A DNA stretch of 64,000 nt from Acidobacteriota bacterium. GTDB lineage: Bacteria > Acidobacteriota > Terriglobia > Terriglobales > Acidobacteriaceae. A program made the translations under genes and the position numbers. This document shows, piece by piece, positions 25,872-34,468 of this stretch. Where the stretch lies: assembly GCA_018268755.1 (NCBI GenBank), contig JAFDVW010000015.1:1-64000 (forward strand). Direction: 5' to 3'. The notes under the pieces are model-generated. The model was not told the origin of the DNA and searched no databases. It was given only the letters and a program-made list of their open reading frames with translations. Positions within the stretch are counted from its first letter, which is position 1; every line of letters begins with the position of its first letter.

Positions 25872-27764
25872 TTACCGATTATGGTTTTGCGGACGCGGAG
25901 CCGCGGGACGCTGTGGGGCCGGCTGCGGACGGGCTTCCGGCCGGTTCTGGGGCTGGCTGCGCTGCCGCTGCTCCTGCCAGTTGCGAAACTTCTGTTCTTC
26001 CTTCTGTTGCTCCTGCGGTGATTTGTCCCGGACCGGCGGGGCTTGGCGGACATAGGGGTTACTGGAGCGCGCGTCATTCGCCGGAGGCGACGGTCGAGGC
26101 ACGTTCTGCGGGCGGTTCTCCGGCTCCGGCCGAGCCGCATTGCGGCTTCCTTCGGCCGGGGTCTGCTCCATGCGCGGATTCGCCGGCTGATTGGCCTGCG
26201 GGGCCTGTGGCCGCGGAGCTACTGGTGGGCGCTCCTGCTCGTTTCCATTGTTGGCTCCCGCCGGCAAGGTTTGGGGACGAGGCGAGGGCTGCTCGGTGCG
26301 CACGTTGACTGCCGGCTGCCGTGGCTCGAAAGAGGCGCGCGGCGGCGCAGCCGGGGTCCTGGTGACCACGACCTGGCGATTGGTGATAGCGACCGGAGGC
26401 CGCACGCGAGCGGGCGTTCCGGCACCAATCAAGCTCTGGCGCGTGGGTTGCACCGGCGCATCGCGCACCACGCCGGCTTGCGTCAGCTGCCGTTCTTCTA
26501 CACGAGCCAGGTTTCGATCCACCGGCCGCGCATTCACAAAAGTATCGCGGGAAACCACCGTGACCGCGTTATTCACGCGCTGGTTCATGTAGGTCACCCG
26601 GGTCACGTTGGTGGTGTTCGTGTTGTAGATGTTGTACACGTTGGTCACCTGAGTGACATTCACCCGCGTATTGGTGATGTTGACATTGTTCACATAGCCG
26701 CGGCTGACGCGGTACCACGGCACATATACTTCGCGTGGGGCCAGGGGAAACCAAGCCACTCCCGGCCCGCCACCGATCATCACGTTCCATCCATTGCCGC
26801 CGACAAAGGCCACCAAAGCGGGCGCATACACCGGACGCACCACTACTGGGCCCGGCACCCAACACCAGAAACCTTCCGTATACGCCCAGCGTCCGTAATG
26901 GAAAGGCGCAAAACCCCAGGGCTCGTCTTCCACCCAGGTCCAGCCCCAGGGGGCGATCCAGACCCAATGACCATAGCGATAGGGGGCCCAGCCTCCGGCC
27001 ACACCGCGCGGCACCCACACTGTTCCATAGCCACCGGCATAGCGCCAATCGCCATAGGCGTCGAGATCTTCATATCCGGTCACTTCCGGAGACACGTAGT
27101 TGGCGGATTCGGCGCGATCTTCCTTGTCATCGCGGCTGGTGGCCCAGTTGTCAAAATCATCGCGAGCAGGAAGTTGCCCGATTTCGTAATTCAGATCATT
27201 GCTCCCGCTGAAGCGGGCATCCTGCCCGGCCACAACGGTGTAGGAATCTCCGCCGCCGGTGACTTCCCCGCGGCCGCGCCACACCGTGATGTCGGTGATG
27301 TCACCGTTCTGGTTCACATCAAAGCGATACTCCCCCGTACTGTGCACGGTGAAGGCGAGGTTGGGGGTATCCACTTCAAAATGATCTTCGTCGTCCAGAT
27401 GACGCACTCGCAGAATCAGGCTGCCCAGGGATAAACGCAGTTGGGTGGTGCGATCGTCGAGCGCGAGAAAGGTCAGACTGGTCTCGGAAGAAATCCGGAT
27501 GGCAGTCGAGCCGATGTGCAGTTCGGCGCGGGAATCTTTGTCCGCCCACAAATTGTCGCCACTGGTCAGGGGACGGTTCGCCACTGCGCCCACCCAATCG
27601 CCCTCCCCGCCGGGCTGAAAGGAGACGGAACCCTCGGTATAGTTCATGCGCGCCACCCGGCTGGGCGGATCAGCGGCAGCCTCATCGTCCTGGGCTTGGG
27701 CGAACCTTGTCCCGAAAAACAAAATCCCCGTAAGCATTACGGCCAAGATTTTGCAGGTTTTCAT
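25872..27764 (-). CDS. Secreted FecR-domain/DUF6600 protein with Pro/Gln-rich tail
   Basis: A 630-residue exported protein (signal peptide ILAVMLTGILFFGTRFAQAQ). A FecR-like beta domain (about 35-195: MNYTEGSVSFQPGGEGDW and ELHIGSTAIRISSETSLTF) is followed by an aromatic-rich DUF6600 region (about 220-370) with repeated WVPRGVAGGWAPYRYGHWVW-like Trp/Tyr segments, a strongly Asn/Thr/Val-rich stretch (NVTQVTNVYNIYNTNTTNVT), and a disordered tail of about 200 residues rich in Pro, Arg, Gln and Asn. The whole suggests a cell-surface or periplasmic structural protein. Of the in-frame starts at 27779 (GTG), 27773 and 27764, I chose ATG 27764 because AGTGAGG lies nine bases upstream and the signal peptide follows directly. 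Confidence 0.85.
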   Translation of the reverse strand: MKTCKILAVMLTGILFFGTRFAQAQDDEAAADPPSRVARMNYTEGSVSFQPGGEGDWVGAVANRPLTSGDNLWADKDSRAELHIGSTAIRISSETSLTFLALDDRTTQLRLSLGSLILRVRHLDDEDHFEVDTPNLAFTVHSTGEYRFDVNQNGDITDITVWRGRGEVTGGGDSYTVVAGQDARFSGSNDLNYEIGQLPARDDFDNWATSRDDKEDRAESANYVSPEVTGYEDLDAYGDWRYAGGYGTVWVPRGVAGGWAPYRYGHWVWIAPWGWTWVEDEPWGFAPFHYGRWAYTEGFWCWVPGPVVVRPVYAPALVAFVGGNGWNVMIGGGPGVAWFPLAPREVYVPWYRVSRGYVNNVNITNTRVNVTQVTNVYNIYNTNTTNVTRVTYMNQRVNNAVTVVSRDTFVNARPVDRNLARVEERQLTQAGVVRDAPVQPTRQSLIGAGTPARVRPPVAITNRQVVVTRTPAAPPRASFEPRQPAVNVRTEQPSPRPQTLPAGANNGNEQERPPVAPRPQAPQANQPANPRMEQTPAEGSRNAARPEPENRPQNVPRPSPPANDARSSNPYVRQAPPVRDKSPQEQQKEEQKFRNWQEQRQRSQPQNRPEARPQPAPQRPAAPRPQNHNR

Positions 27765-27896
27765 GGCATCCATCCTCACTCTTTCCCGAGCGTCCCAATA
27801 CGGCTCTAAGGCGTATAAACCCCAGCCGGGACCAGAAGTTTCCCTGGCAAACGCTTTCAGAACATAGGGTTACAAGGAAACAAGCGGAAACTAAGA

Positions 27897-27922
27897 TGCC
27901 AGCCCGAAAAGCAGGGCTGGCA
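27897..27922 (-). terminator. Hairpin terminator downstream of lon
   Basis: TGCCAGCCC/GGGCTGGCA 9-bp stem with an 8-base loop containing TTTT; in the minus direction TCTTAGTTTCC follows, a weak T-tract. It lies 31 bases after the lon stop codon. Confidence 0.6.
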
Positions 27923-27952
27923 TGAAAGTTAAGGAAAAAATGAGGATGCGGA

Positions 27953-30385
27953 TCAGGCCACAGGCTGTTCGGTCAGGACCTTCTCCCGCACCGCTTCATC
28001 CTGTTTTTCTTCCCGTACGCTGGAAGGCAACGCCACGCGCAGAACATCAAAGATGGTCTTCACGTAATGGACGTTGATCTTCTCCAGCTGCTCGGGCGTG
28101 AGGTCTTCCTCCACATTGGTCTTGTTCTCCGCCGGAAGGATGACGTCGACGACGCCGGCCCGTTTCGCGGCCAACACCTTCTCCTTCACTCCCCCGATGG
28201 GCAGGACATTGCCGCTCAGCGTAATTTCCCCGGTCATCGCGGTCAGCGGGCGAACCGGCTTGCCGCTCAGCAAGGAAATCAACGCGGTGGCGATGGTCAC
28301 GCCCGCGGATGGACCATCCTTGGGGATGGCCCCGGCAGGGACATGGATGTGGATGTCGTGATTGGCGAAGAAATCTTCGTCAATCCCCAGCAGCTTGGCA
28401 TTGGCGCGCACCCAGCTGTGGGCGGCCTGCATGGACTCGCGCATCACGTCCTGAATCTGCCCGGTGATGGTGAAACCGCCTTTGCCCTTCATGCGGCCGG
28501 CTTCGACAAAGAGAATGTCGCCGCCGGATGGGGTCCAGGCCAAACCTACCACTACGCCGGGACTCTTGGTGCGCTCGGCAATTTCGCCTTCCGAACGGAT
28601 TTTGATGCCGCCCAGAAATTCATGCACGATTTCCTGGGTGACCACCAGCTTTTCCGTCTTGCCTTCCGCAATGCGGCGCGCCTGTTTGCGGCAGACGGTG
28701 CCGATGTTGCGTTCCAGGTTGCGGACGCCGGCTTCCCGGGTGTAGTGGCGGATGATGTGCGACACCACGTCTTCGGGAAACTCGATCTGGTCCTTGGTCA
28801 GGCCGTTTTCCTCAATCTGCCGCGGCACCAGGTACTGGAAGGCAATGTGCACCTTCTCTTCCTCGGTGTAGCCCTGCAGCTCGATGATCTCCATGCGATC
28901 GCGCAACGGCTCGGGAATGGGATCGAGCATGTTGGCGGTGGTGATGAAGAGCACCTTCGACAGATCGAAGGTCACGTCGAGATAGTTGTCGCGGAACGTC
29001 GTGTTCTGCTCAGGATCGAGGGCTTCGAGCAGCGCCGAACCGGGATCGCCGCGGAAGTCGCGCCCGACCTTATCGATTTCGTCGAGCATGAACACCGGGT
29101 CTTTGGTTTCGGCGCGGCGAATGCCCTGAATGATCTGCCCCGGCAACGCCCCGATGTAAGTGCGGCGATGGCCGCGGATTTCCGCTTCATCGTGCACCCC
29201 GCCCAGCGAGAGACGGACAAACTTCCGTCCCAGCGCCCGGGCAATCGATTTGCCCAGCGAGGTCTTGCCCACGCCCGGAGGTCCGACGAAGCAGAGGATC
29301 GGTCCTTTCATAGTGGGCTTCAAACGCCGCACCGAGAGGTAATCCAGGATGCGGTCTTTCACCTTCTTCAGGTCGTAGTGATCGGCATCGAGAATTTCCT
29401 TGGCCTTCACGATATCGACTTCTCCGCCCGAGGTCTTGGCCCAGGGCAGGACCGCCAGCCATTCAATGTAGTTGCGGGTGACCGAATAGTCGGCCGCCAT
29501 GGGCGACATACGGGAGAGGCGGCCCAACTCCTTGAGGGCCTCCTTCTTCACTTCGTCGGGCATGCCGGCGTTTTCAATTTTCTGGCGTAGCTCTTCGGTA
29601 TCGCGCGCACCTTCATCCTGCTCACCCAATTCCTTCTGGATGGCTTTCATCTGCTCGCGCAAATAGTACTCGCGCTGCGTCTGCTGCACCCGGTCCTGCA
29701 CTTCAGACTGGATCTTGTTGCGCAGCTGCTGGACTTCCAGTTCCTTGGCCAGGTGCTGGTTGATTTTCTCCAGGCGCACCCGCACGTCCATGGTTTCCAG
29801 GGTGTCCTGCTTATCGGGAGTGGAGAGCGAGGGCAGCGACGAGGCGATGAAATCCACCAACCGTCCGGCTTCCTCGATATTCATAGCGACCGTGGAGAGT
29901 TCGTCCGACAGGGTCGGAGAGCCGGCCACGATCTGCTGAAACAACGTCAACACATTGCGCTGTAGCGCTTCCAGCTCGGAGTTCTTGGGCGGAATGGCTT
30001 CCGGCACCGGTTCCACCCGCGCCCGCATAAAGGGGGACAGCTGGGCAAACTCGGCCAGGCGCACCCGCTCCAGGCCTTCGGCGAAAACAAACAGGCTCTG
30101 GTTGGGCATTTTGACCACTTTGTGCACCACCGCCAGCGTGCCCACGGTATAGAGGTCGCTGGGCTGGGGCGCATCAATGCGGGCTTCCCTTTGGGCTACG
30201 ACCACAATGGTCTTGTCGTCGCCCAGGGAGTTAATCAGCTGTACGGAACTCTCCCGCCCCACCGTAAGTGGAAGTACGGCATGGGGAAAGAGCACCGTGT
30301 CGCGTACTGGGAGCACCGGCAGGGCGCGGTCGTCCTGGCCTTCCGGGGCTCTCACAGTCCGTTCACTGCCTTCCTGATGGGCCAT
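27953..30385 (-). CDS. lon: ATP-dependent protease Lon (LonA)
   Basis: An 810-residue cytosolic AAA+ protease that degrades misfolded and regulatory proteins. It has the N-terminal substrate-binding LON domain (about 20-215: LPVLPVRDTVLFPHAVLPL), a helical linker, the ATPase with Walker A GPPGVGKT at about 367-374 and Walker B FMLDEIDK, and the peptidase domain with the Ser/Lys dyad: Ser693 in KDGPSAGV and a Lys about 43 residues later in GGVKEKVLAAKRAG. Length is normal for LonA. AAGGTGA lies four bases before the ATG. A 21-base inverted repeat of HspR type (30394-30414) overlaps the promoter/SD region, implying heat-shock repression. Confidence 0.98.
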   Translation of the reverse strand: MAHQEGSERTVRAPEGQDDRALPVLPVRDTVLFPHAVLPLTVGRESSVQLINSLGDDKTIVVVAQREARIDAPQPSDLYTVGTLAVVHKVVKMPNQSLFVFAEGLERVRLAEFAQLSPFMRARVEPVPEAIPPKNSELEALQRNVLTLFQQIVAGSPTLSDELSTVAMNIEEAGRLVDFIASSLPSLSTPDKQDTLETMDVRVRLEKINQHLAKELEVQQLRNKIQSEVQDRVQQTQREYYLREQMKAIQKELGEQDEGARDTEELRQKIENAGMPDEVKKEALKELGRLSRMSPMAADYSVTRNYIEWLAVLPWAKTSGGEVDIVKAKEILDADHYDLKKVKDRILDYLSVRRLKPTMKGPILCFVGPPGVGKTSLGKSIARALGRKFVRLSLGGVHDEAEIRGHRRTYIGALPGQIIQGIRRAETKDPVFMLDEIDKVGRDFRGDPGSALLEALDPEQNTTFRDNYLDVTFDLSKVLFITTANMLDPIPEPLRDRMEIIELQGYTEEEKVHIAFQYLVPRQIEENGLTKDQIEFPEDVVSHIIRHYTREAGVRNLERNIGTVCRKQARRIAEGKTEKLVVTQEIVHEFLGGIKIRSEGEIAERTKSPGVVVGLAWTPSGGDILFVEAGRMKGKGGFTITGQIQDVMRESMQAAHSWVRANAKLLGIDEDFFANHDIHIHVPAGAIPKDGPSAGVTIATALISLLSGKPVRPLTAMTGEITLSGNVLPIGGVKEKVLAAKRAGVVDVILPAENKTNVEEDLTPEQLEKINVHYVKTIFDVLRVALPSSVREEKQDEAVREKVLTEQPVA

Positions 30386-30393
30386 AATGTCAC

Positions 30394-30414
30394 CTTGAGT
30401 GTAATATGCTCAAG
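30394..30414 (-). promoter_or_regulatory. HAIR-like HspR operator in front of lon
   Basis: The plus strand reads CTTGAGT-N7-GCTCAAG; the described HspR-associated inverted repeat (HAIR) is CTTGAGT-N7-ACTCAAG, so 13 of 14 arm positions match with the exact spacer. It ends nine bases before the lon start codon and partly overlaps the SD, so a bound repressor would block initiation of transcription. lon is a known HspR target in Streptomyces. No hspR gene is in this window. Confidence 0.75.
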
Positions 30415-30648
30415 TTTTGATGAGACTACCCGGCCAGAAGATGCAAAGCCGTCAATCTCCTTGAAAGCAAAATTCTAAACCCGTCTCTGCCGCTTTGCAC
30501 GAAACCAAAGTTTGTTGTCCGAAAAGAGGTACCTGCAAGGGTAGGGTGGCGCCGCTTGGCCGGAAAAATGGCAGGCGGAAGTACGGTTCCCCGACGGCTT
30601 GATCCAAGCATCTTCTGTTCTCCACTCCGTGCTGCCCCCGTTTCCTTT

Positions 30649-31455
30649 TCAAGCGGAGGGATAGATGCCGAGCACTTTGACGAAATCCGCCACCTGCCGG
30701 AGCTGGCGCAGGGCCGCTCGCGCCATCGGGGTGTCGCCTTGCCGCAGATCCACGTAAAAGGCGTATTCCCAGGGATGCCCGCGCATAGGCCGAGACTCCA
30801 CCTTGGTGAGGCTAATCTTTCTTTCGGCAAAAGCGCCCAGAGCCTTATGCAGGGCGCCAGGTAAGTTCTTGAGGCTGAAGGCCAGCGAGGTCTTATTGGC
30901 GCCGGGAAGCAGGCGCTTGCTGCGGCGCAGGAGGAAGAAGCGGGTGAAATTTTGCTTATCGTCTTCGATCCCCGCCGCCAGGATTTTTCCCTGATAAACC
31001 CCGGCGGCCTGGCGGCCGGCGATGCCGGCGGCGTCCGGAATTCGCTTTTCCACCACATGCTTGACGCTGCCCGCCGTGTCATAGAAGACGACCGGCTCAA
31101 TGCGGGGATGGGCGCGGAAGAAATCCCGGCACTGCTCCAGCGCCACGGGATGGGAGTAAGCACGGCGAACATCGCGCATTTGGACTCCCGGGGCGGCAAT
31201 CAGGTTGTGCACAATGCGCAGCTGAATTTCCTTCTGAATAAAGACCCGGCGGGCCAGCAGCAGGTCAAAGTGCTCCATGACGGAGCCGGCCAGAGAATTT
31301 TCGATGGGCACCACGGCGACCGGCACGGAACCGCGCTCCAGGCGGTCAAAGACGTCAGCAAAACGGGCGCATGGAACAATGGTGCAACCGGGCACCAGCC
31401 GGCGGGCGGCTTCGTGGCTGAAGGACCCCGCTTCTCCCTGAATGGCAACTTTCAT
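30649..31455 (-). CDS. pheA: Prephenate dehydratase
   Basis: A 268-residue monofunctional prephenate dehydratase that makes phenylpyruvate for phenylalanine synthesis. It has the catalytic domain with VVPIENSLAGSV, YSHPVALEQC, DTAGSVK and the NFTRFFLL motif (Thr needed for catalysis), then an ACT domain from about 190 (TSLAFSLKNLPGALHKALG) with ESRP, the phenylalanine-binding motif for feedback control. There is no chorismate mutase domain. The GNAT gene ends 11 bases upstream on the same strand, so the two are probably cotranscribed. The 260 bases up to lon hold no gene. Confidence 0.95.
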   Translation of the reverse strand: MKVAIQGEAGSFSHEAARRLVPGCTIVPCARFADVFDRLERGSVPVAVVPIENSLAGSVMEHFDLLLARRVFIQKEIQLRIVHNLIAAPGVQMRDVRRAYSHPVALEQCRDFFRAHPRIEPVVFYDTAGSVKHVVEKRIPDAAGIAGRQAAGVYQGKILAAGIEDDKQNFTRFFLLRRSKRLLPGANKTSLAFSLKNLPGALHKALGAFAERKISLTKVESRPMRGHPWEYAFYVDLRQGDTPMARAALRQLRQVADFVKVLGIYPSA

Positions 31456-31466
31456 GCGTAGCCAAG

Positions 31467-31940
31467 TTAGCTGGCCTGCGCCTGAGAAAGCAAATCCTTT
31501 TGCAGCACAAGAGCATCCAACCCGTCGGCATAGTAGCCGGAGACGGTGCGCACGACGAAGTAGCCGTGCCGTTTGTAGAAGGCCAAAGCCGCGAGGTTGT
31601 TCACCGCGGCCTCAAGCAAGACGAAGCGGCAACCGGCCTGGCGCAGCCGCTGTTCCGCCGCAGTCAGCAAGACCGAACCCAGGCCGGCGCGACGCACAGA
31701 AGGCAGAACGTCGATGGTAATGATGTGACCAGTATGGCGGCGTCCGGTTTCGGCCACCAGAAATCCAGCGATGGGCGTCTGGCCGGAATCTTCCGCCACC
31801 AGGGTAAAAGCCCCGGAGCGGCGCATGTAGGCATTCAGTTCGGCCTTGGAATAGGCAATGCCGGGCGGGAAGCACTGCTGGTCGATCGCCCACAGCTGGG
31901 CGAAGTCCCCGGGGCGGGAATCACGCAGGGTAAAAGGCAC
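31467..31940 (-). CDS. RimI-like GNAT N-acetyltransferase
   Basis: A 157-residue single-domain GNAT protein. It shows the acetyl-CoA binding segment VRRAGLGSVLLTAAEQRLRQ (motif A, R-x-x-G-x-G) and the N-x-x-A-x-x-F-Y-x-x-x-G-Y motif B (NNLAALAFYKRHGYF) that is typical of RimI, which acetylates the N-terminal alanine of ribosomal protein S18. The substrate is inferred only. The start codon is GTG. It lies directly upstream of pheA. Confidence 0.8.
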   Translation of the reverse strand: MPFTLRDSRPGDFAQLWAIDQQCFPPGIAYSKAELNAYMRRSGAFTLVAEDSGQTPIAGFLVAETGRRHTGHIITIDVLPSVRRAGLGSVLLTAAEQRLRQAGCRFVLLEAAVNNLAALAFYKRHGYFVVRTVSGYYADGLDALVLQKDLLSQAQAS

Positions 31941-32058
31941 GTCATTATTCTAGATGGGATTGGCGGGCGGCGTGCCGATCGCCAGGGCTCGGACGCGAAA
32001 GAAAATCCATGTTGCCGAGTTTGAGTCCTCGGACGTAACATCGCATAGAGGGTGGATT

Positions 32059-32730
32059 GTGGGACGCCTGTTCCTGATTGACTTATTGGCTTCGCTGGTT
32101 TTGTTGGGTGGATGGTACGTCATCTGGCTCCGCTACAACCGCCGAAAAGGGGCGCAGGTCTTGCGCTGGATGGAACTGGCCTGCGTGGAGAACGCCAGCC
32201 AGGTGGAATGCGAATGGAGCGGGCACAATCGCCTGCAGGCCCGCCTGCACACTTCCAAGCCGCAATTTCATTGGTTTGAAAACCCGCGAGTCACCATTCG
32301 CCTGCTGCCCCGCCCCATTCCGCTGCGCTGGCTGCTGGGCATCTGGAAGAAGCAGAAAGAGACCCTGACTTTTGAGACCGACCTGGGCCTGACTCCGGGC
32401 ATGAACCTGGAAATCATGCGCCACCGCTGGGTCACACACAAGCACATCAACACCAAGACACTCGCCAAGAACTGGACGGTCTCGCGCCCCGGTCCGGTCG
32501 TACTGACCACCCGTACGCACTGGAACCAGGAATTGACCCCGGTGGTCAACACCCTGATGACCTCGCGCGGTCACAACCTGCTCAGCGTGCGCTTCCGTTC
32601 CCAGTCTCCCAATCTCTCGGCCACGATCGATCTGGATGCTCTTTCCGACGAACAGACCGCGGCCAGTTTTCTGGGCGTGTTGCGGGAGCTGGCGGCCGGG
32701 GCCTCAGCGCGCCAGTCACACGATTCCTGA
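32059..32730 (+). CDS. Membrane-anchored protein of unknown function
   Basis: A 223-residue protein with one N-terminal membrane helix (LFLIDLLASLVLLGGWYVIWL) and a positively charged cytoplasmic-side boundary (RYNRRKG), then a soluble domain of about 185 residues rich in Trp and Arg that I cannot assign. I chose GTG 32059 because GAGGGTGG lies just upstream and the membrane helix follows at once; an upstream ATG at 31954 would add 35 residues of unlikely sequence. The next gene is convergent, 14 bases away. Confidence 0.65.
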   Translation: MGRLFLIDLLASLVLLGGWYVIWLRYNRRKGAQVLRWMELACVENASQVECEWSGHNRLQARLHTSKPQFHWFENPRVTIRLLPRPIPLRWLLGIWKKQKETLTFETDLGLTPGMNLEIMRHRWVTHKHINTKTLAKNWTVSRPGPVVLTTRTHWNQELTPVVNTLMTSRGHNLLSVRFRSQSPNLSATIDLDALSDEQTAASFLGVLRELAAGASARQSHDS

Positions 32731-32744
32731 GAAATTGCCCCGGG

Positions 32745-33497
32745 CTACGACTCGGAGTTTTGCGGGTGCGCCACAAAGCGGTAGCCCACGCCCCGCACCG
32801 TCAGCAAATGCTGGGGATTCGAAGGATCATCCTCGATATAACGGCGCAGGCGCACGATGAAGTTATCGATGGCGCGGGTGTCGGTGTCTTCGTGCAGCCC
32901 CCAGACCTCCTCCAGAATCGACTTGCGCGACACCACCTTGCCGTCATTCTGCACCAAATGGCGCAAGAGCTGGGTTTCCATCAGGGTGAGATGGATGGTA
33001 TTGCCGTAAACCCGCAGCTCGAGCTTGCCGAAATCAATATCGCGGTCGCGAAAGGAAAAGGTCTCAAACTCGCCGACGTTGGGCCCGACCGGGTCCTGCG
33101 GGGCGGGGGCCGGCTGCGCGCGCATCCACTGGCTGCGCCGCAATAGGCCCTGCAGACGGGCCAGCAGGATGGCCAACTCAAAGGGTTTGGGCAGGTAGTC
33201 GTCGGCGCCGGAGGCGAAGCCCTTCAAGACGTCTTCCGGGCGGCCGCGAGCGGTGAGCATCAAGACAGGAACATATTGCCGGGCGGCGCGCAGCTCGGAG
33301 ACCACGGTGAAACCGTCTTTGCCGGGCAGCATGACGTCGAGCACCACCACATCAAATTGCCCGCTGGGATGAAGCAGCAGCTCCAGAGCGCGTTCCCCGT
33401 CTCCCGCCACAGTAACGGAGTGGCCTTCGGCCTCCAGGTTATATTGCAGGCCGCGCGCCAGATTCATCTCATCCTCCACCACCAGGACCCGGCTCAT
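32745..33497 (-). CDS. OmpR-family response regulator
   Basis: A 250-residue regulator. The receiver domain (1-120) has acidic pocket residues VEDE and phosphoacceptor Asp54 in VVLDVMLPGKDG, with the switch Thr in LMLTARG and Lys in LPKPFE. A linker rich in Pro/Ala separates it from an OmpR/PhoB winged-helix DNA-binding domain (about 148-245: LTLMETQLLRHLVQNDGKVVSR). ATG 33497 overlaps the stop of... the sensor kinase gene upstream ends at 33494, giving a four-base ATGA overlap and a translationally coupled pair. A longer frame to 33938 exists but runs through the kinase gene and is not the start. Confidence 0.94.
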   Translation of the reverse strand: MSRVLVVEDEMNLARGLQYNLEAEGHSVTVAGDGERALELLLHPSGQFDVVVLDVMLPGKDGFTVVSELRAARQYVPVLMLTARGRPEDVLKGFASGADDYLPKPFELAILLARLQGLLRRSQWMRAQPAPAPQDPVGPNVGEFETFSFRDRDIDFGKLELRVYGNTIHLTLMETQLLRHLVQNDGKVVSRKSILEEVWGLHEDTDTRAIDNFIVRLRRYIEDDPSNPQHLLTVRGVGYRFVAHPQNSES

Positions 33498-34402
33498 GCC
33501 ACACTCCGCGGCAATTCCAGAATGATGGTGGCGCCGTGGCCTTCGCCCTGGCTTTCGGCAAAGACCTCGCCGCCATGCTTGCGCACGATGGCGCGCACAA
33601 TGAAGAGGCCCAGACCGGTGCCCTTCACTTTGCTCAAGAGCCGGTTGCGGGCGCGATAGAAGCGCCGGAAGATGCGTTTCAGCTCCTCCACCGGGATACC
33701 CACCCCCTGGTCGCGCACCCGCAGCTTGAGGCGCTTTTCGTCCCGCAATTCCAGGCGGACCTCCACATCCACTTTGCCATCGGAATATTTCACGGCGTTG
33801 TCCAGGACATTGGAAATGGCGGTGCGCAAGTCTTCCGCGTCGCCGATTACGGTGGCGCCGGCGTCGGAGGGCAGCTCCACATGCAGGCGCAGGGCCTGGG
33901 CCGGCAGATGGTAGCGGGTACGGGCGGTTTCGACGCACTCCCGCACCAACCCGGCGAAGTCCAGGGGCACGCGCTGCAAAGATTTGCGGCGGTGGCCGGC
34001 TTCGCCCGCCTTGAGCACCTGCTCCACGGTATTCAGCAGGCGGTCGGAGTCGGCCAACATGAGACGGTAGAACTCATGGCGCTGGGCCGCGTCCACCTCA
34101 CGCGACTGCAGGGTCTGCAGATAAAGGCGGATGGAGGCGATGGGCGTCTTCAGCTCATGAGTCACGGCATTGATGAAGCTGTCGTGCTGCTCGTTGCGGC
34201 GAATTTCGCGGATCAGGAAGCTGGTGTTGAGAATGATGCCGGCAGTCATGGCGCCGAAAAAGATCATGCCCAGGAAAACTTTGAGGTCCAGCTTCCAGTT
34301 CAGGATGATCCAGCCGCCGCCCACCGCCACCGCCACACCGGCCAGACACACGCCCAGCACGAGGAAGAAGATACTGGCGCGACGGCGGCTGGCAATGCGC
34401 AT
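33494..34402 (-). CDS. Two-component sensor histidine kinase
   Basis: A 302-residue compact kinase. Two transmembrane helices (about 9-33 and 43-62) flank only a very short extracytoplasmic loop, so it probably senses the membrane or a partner rather than a large ligand. HisKA has His82 in VTHELKTPIAS; the ATPase part has N-box VLDNAVKYS, G1 DQGVGIP, F-box and G2 GTGLGLFIV. The gene overlaps the response-regulator gene by four bases. A terminator-like hairpin (34415-34440) lies immediately upstream and separates it from the desaturase gene. Confidence 0.94.
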   Translation of the reverse strand: MRIASRRRASIFFLVLGVCLAGVAVAVGGGWIILNWKLDLKVFLGMIFFGAMTAGIILNTSFLIREIRRNEQHDSFINAVTHELKTPIASIRLYLQTLQSREVDAAQRHEFYRLMLADSDRLLNTVEQVLKAGEAGHRRKSLQRVPLDFAGLVRECVETARTRYHLPAQALRLHVELPSDAGATVIGDAEDLRTAISNVLDNAVKYSDGKVDVEVRLELRDEKRLKLRVRDQGVGIPVEELKRIFRRFYRARNRLLSKVKGTGLGLFIVRAIVRKHGGEVFAESQGEGHGATIILELPRSVA

Positions 34403-34440
34403 GGCAAAAGGAAAAGGCGGAGATCGCAGGATCTCCGCCT
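34403..34440 (-). terminator. Rho-independent terminator of the desaturase gene
   Basis: Perfect 11-bp stem AGGCGGAGATC/GATCTCCGCCT with 4-base loop at 34415-34440; minus-strand transcript continues TTTTCCTTTTGCC. It sits 28 bases after the desaturase stop and just in front of the sensor kinase start. Confidence 0.88.
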
Positions 34441-34468
34441 CATTTTAACCTGCTGAAACCCAGCGTGC

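Noticed and set aside
28067..29590. A 507-codon plus-strand open frame opposite lon
   Set aside because: It is antisense to Lon, composition is His/Gly-rich as expected of a shadow frame, and no SD or motif is seen.
33498..33938. Extended N-terminus of the OmpR-type regulator frame
   Set aside because: It runs through the sensor kinase gene with Arg/Pro-rich sequence; MSRVLVVEDE at 33497 is the proper start.
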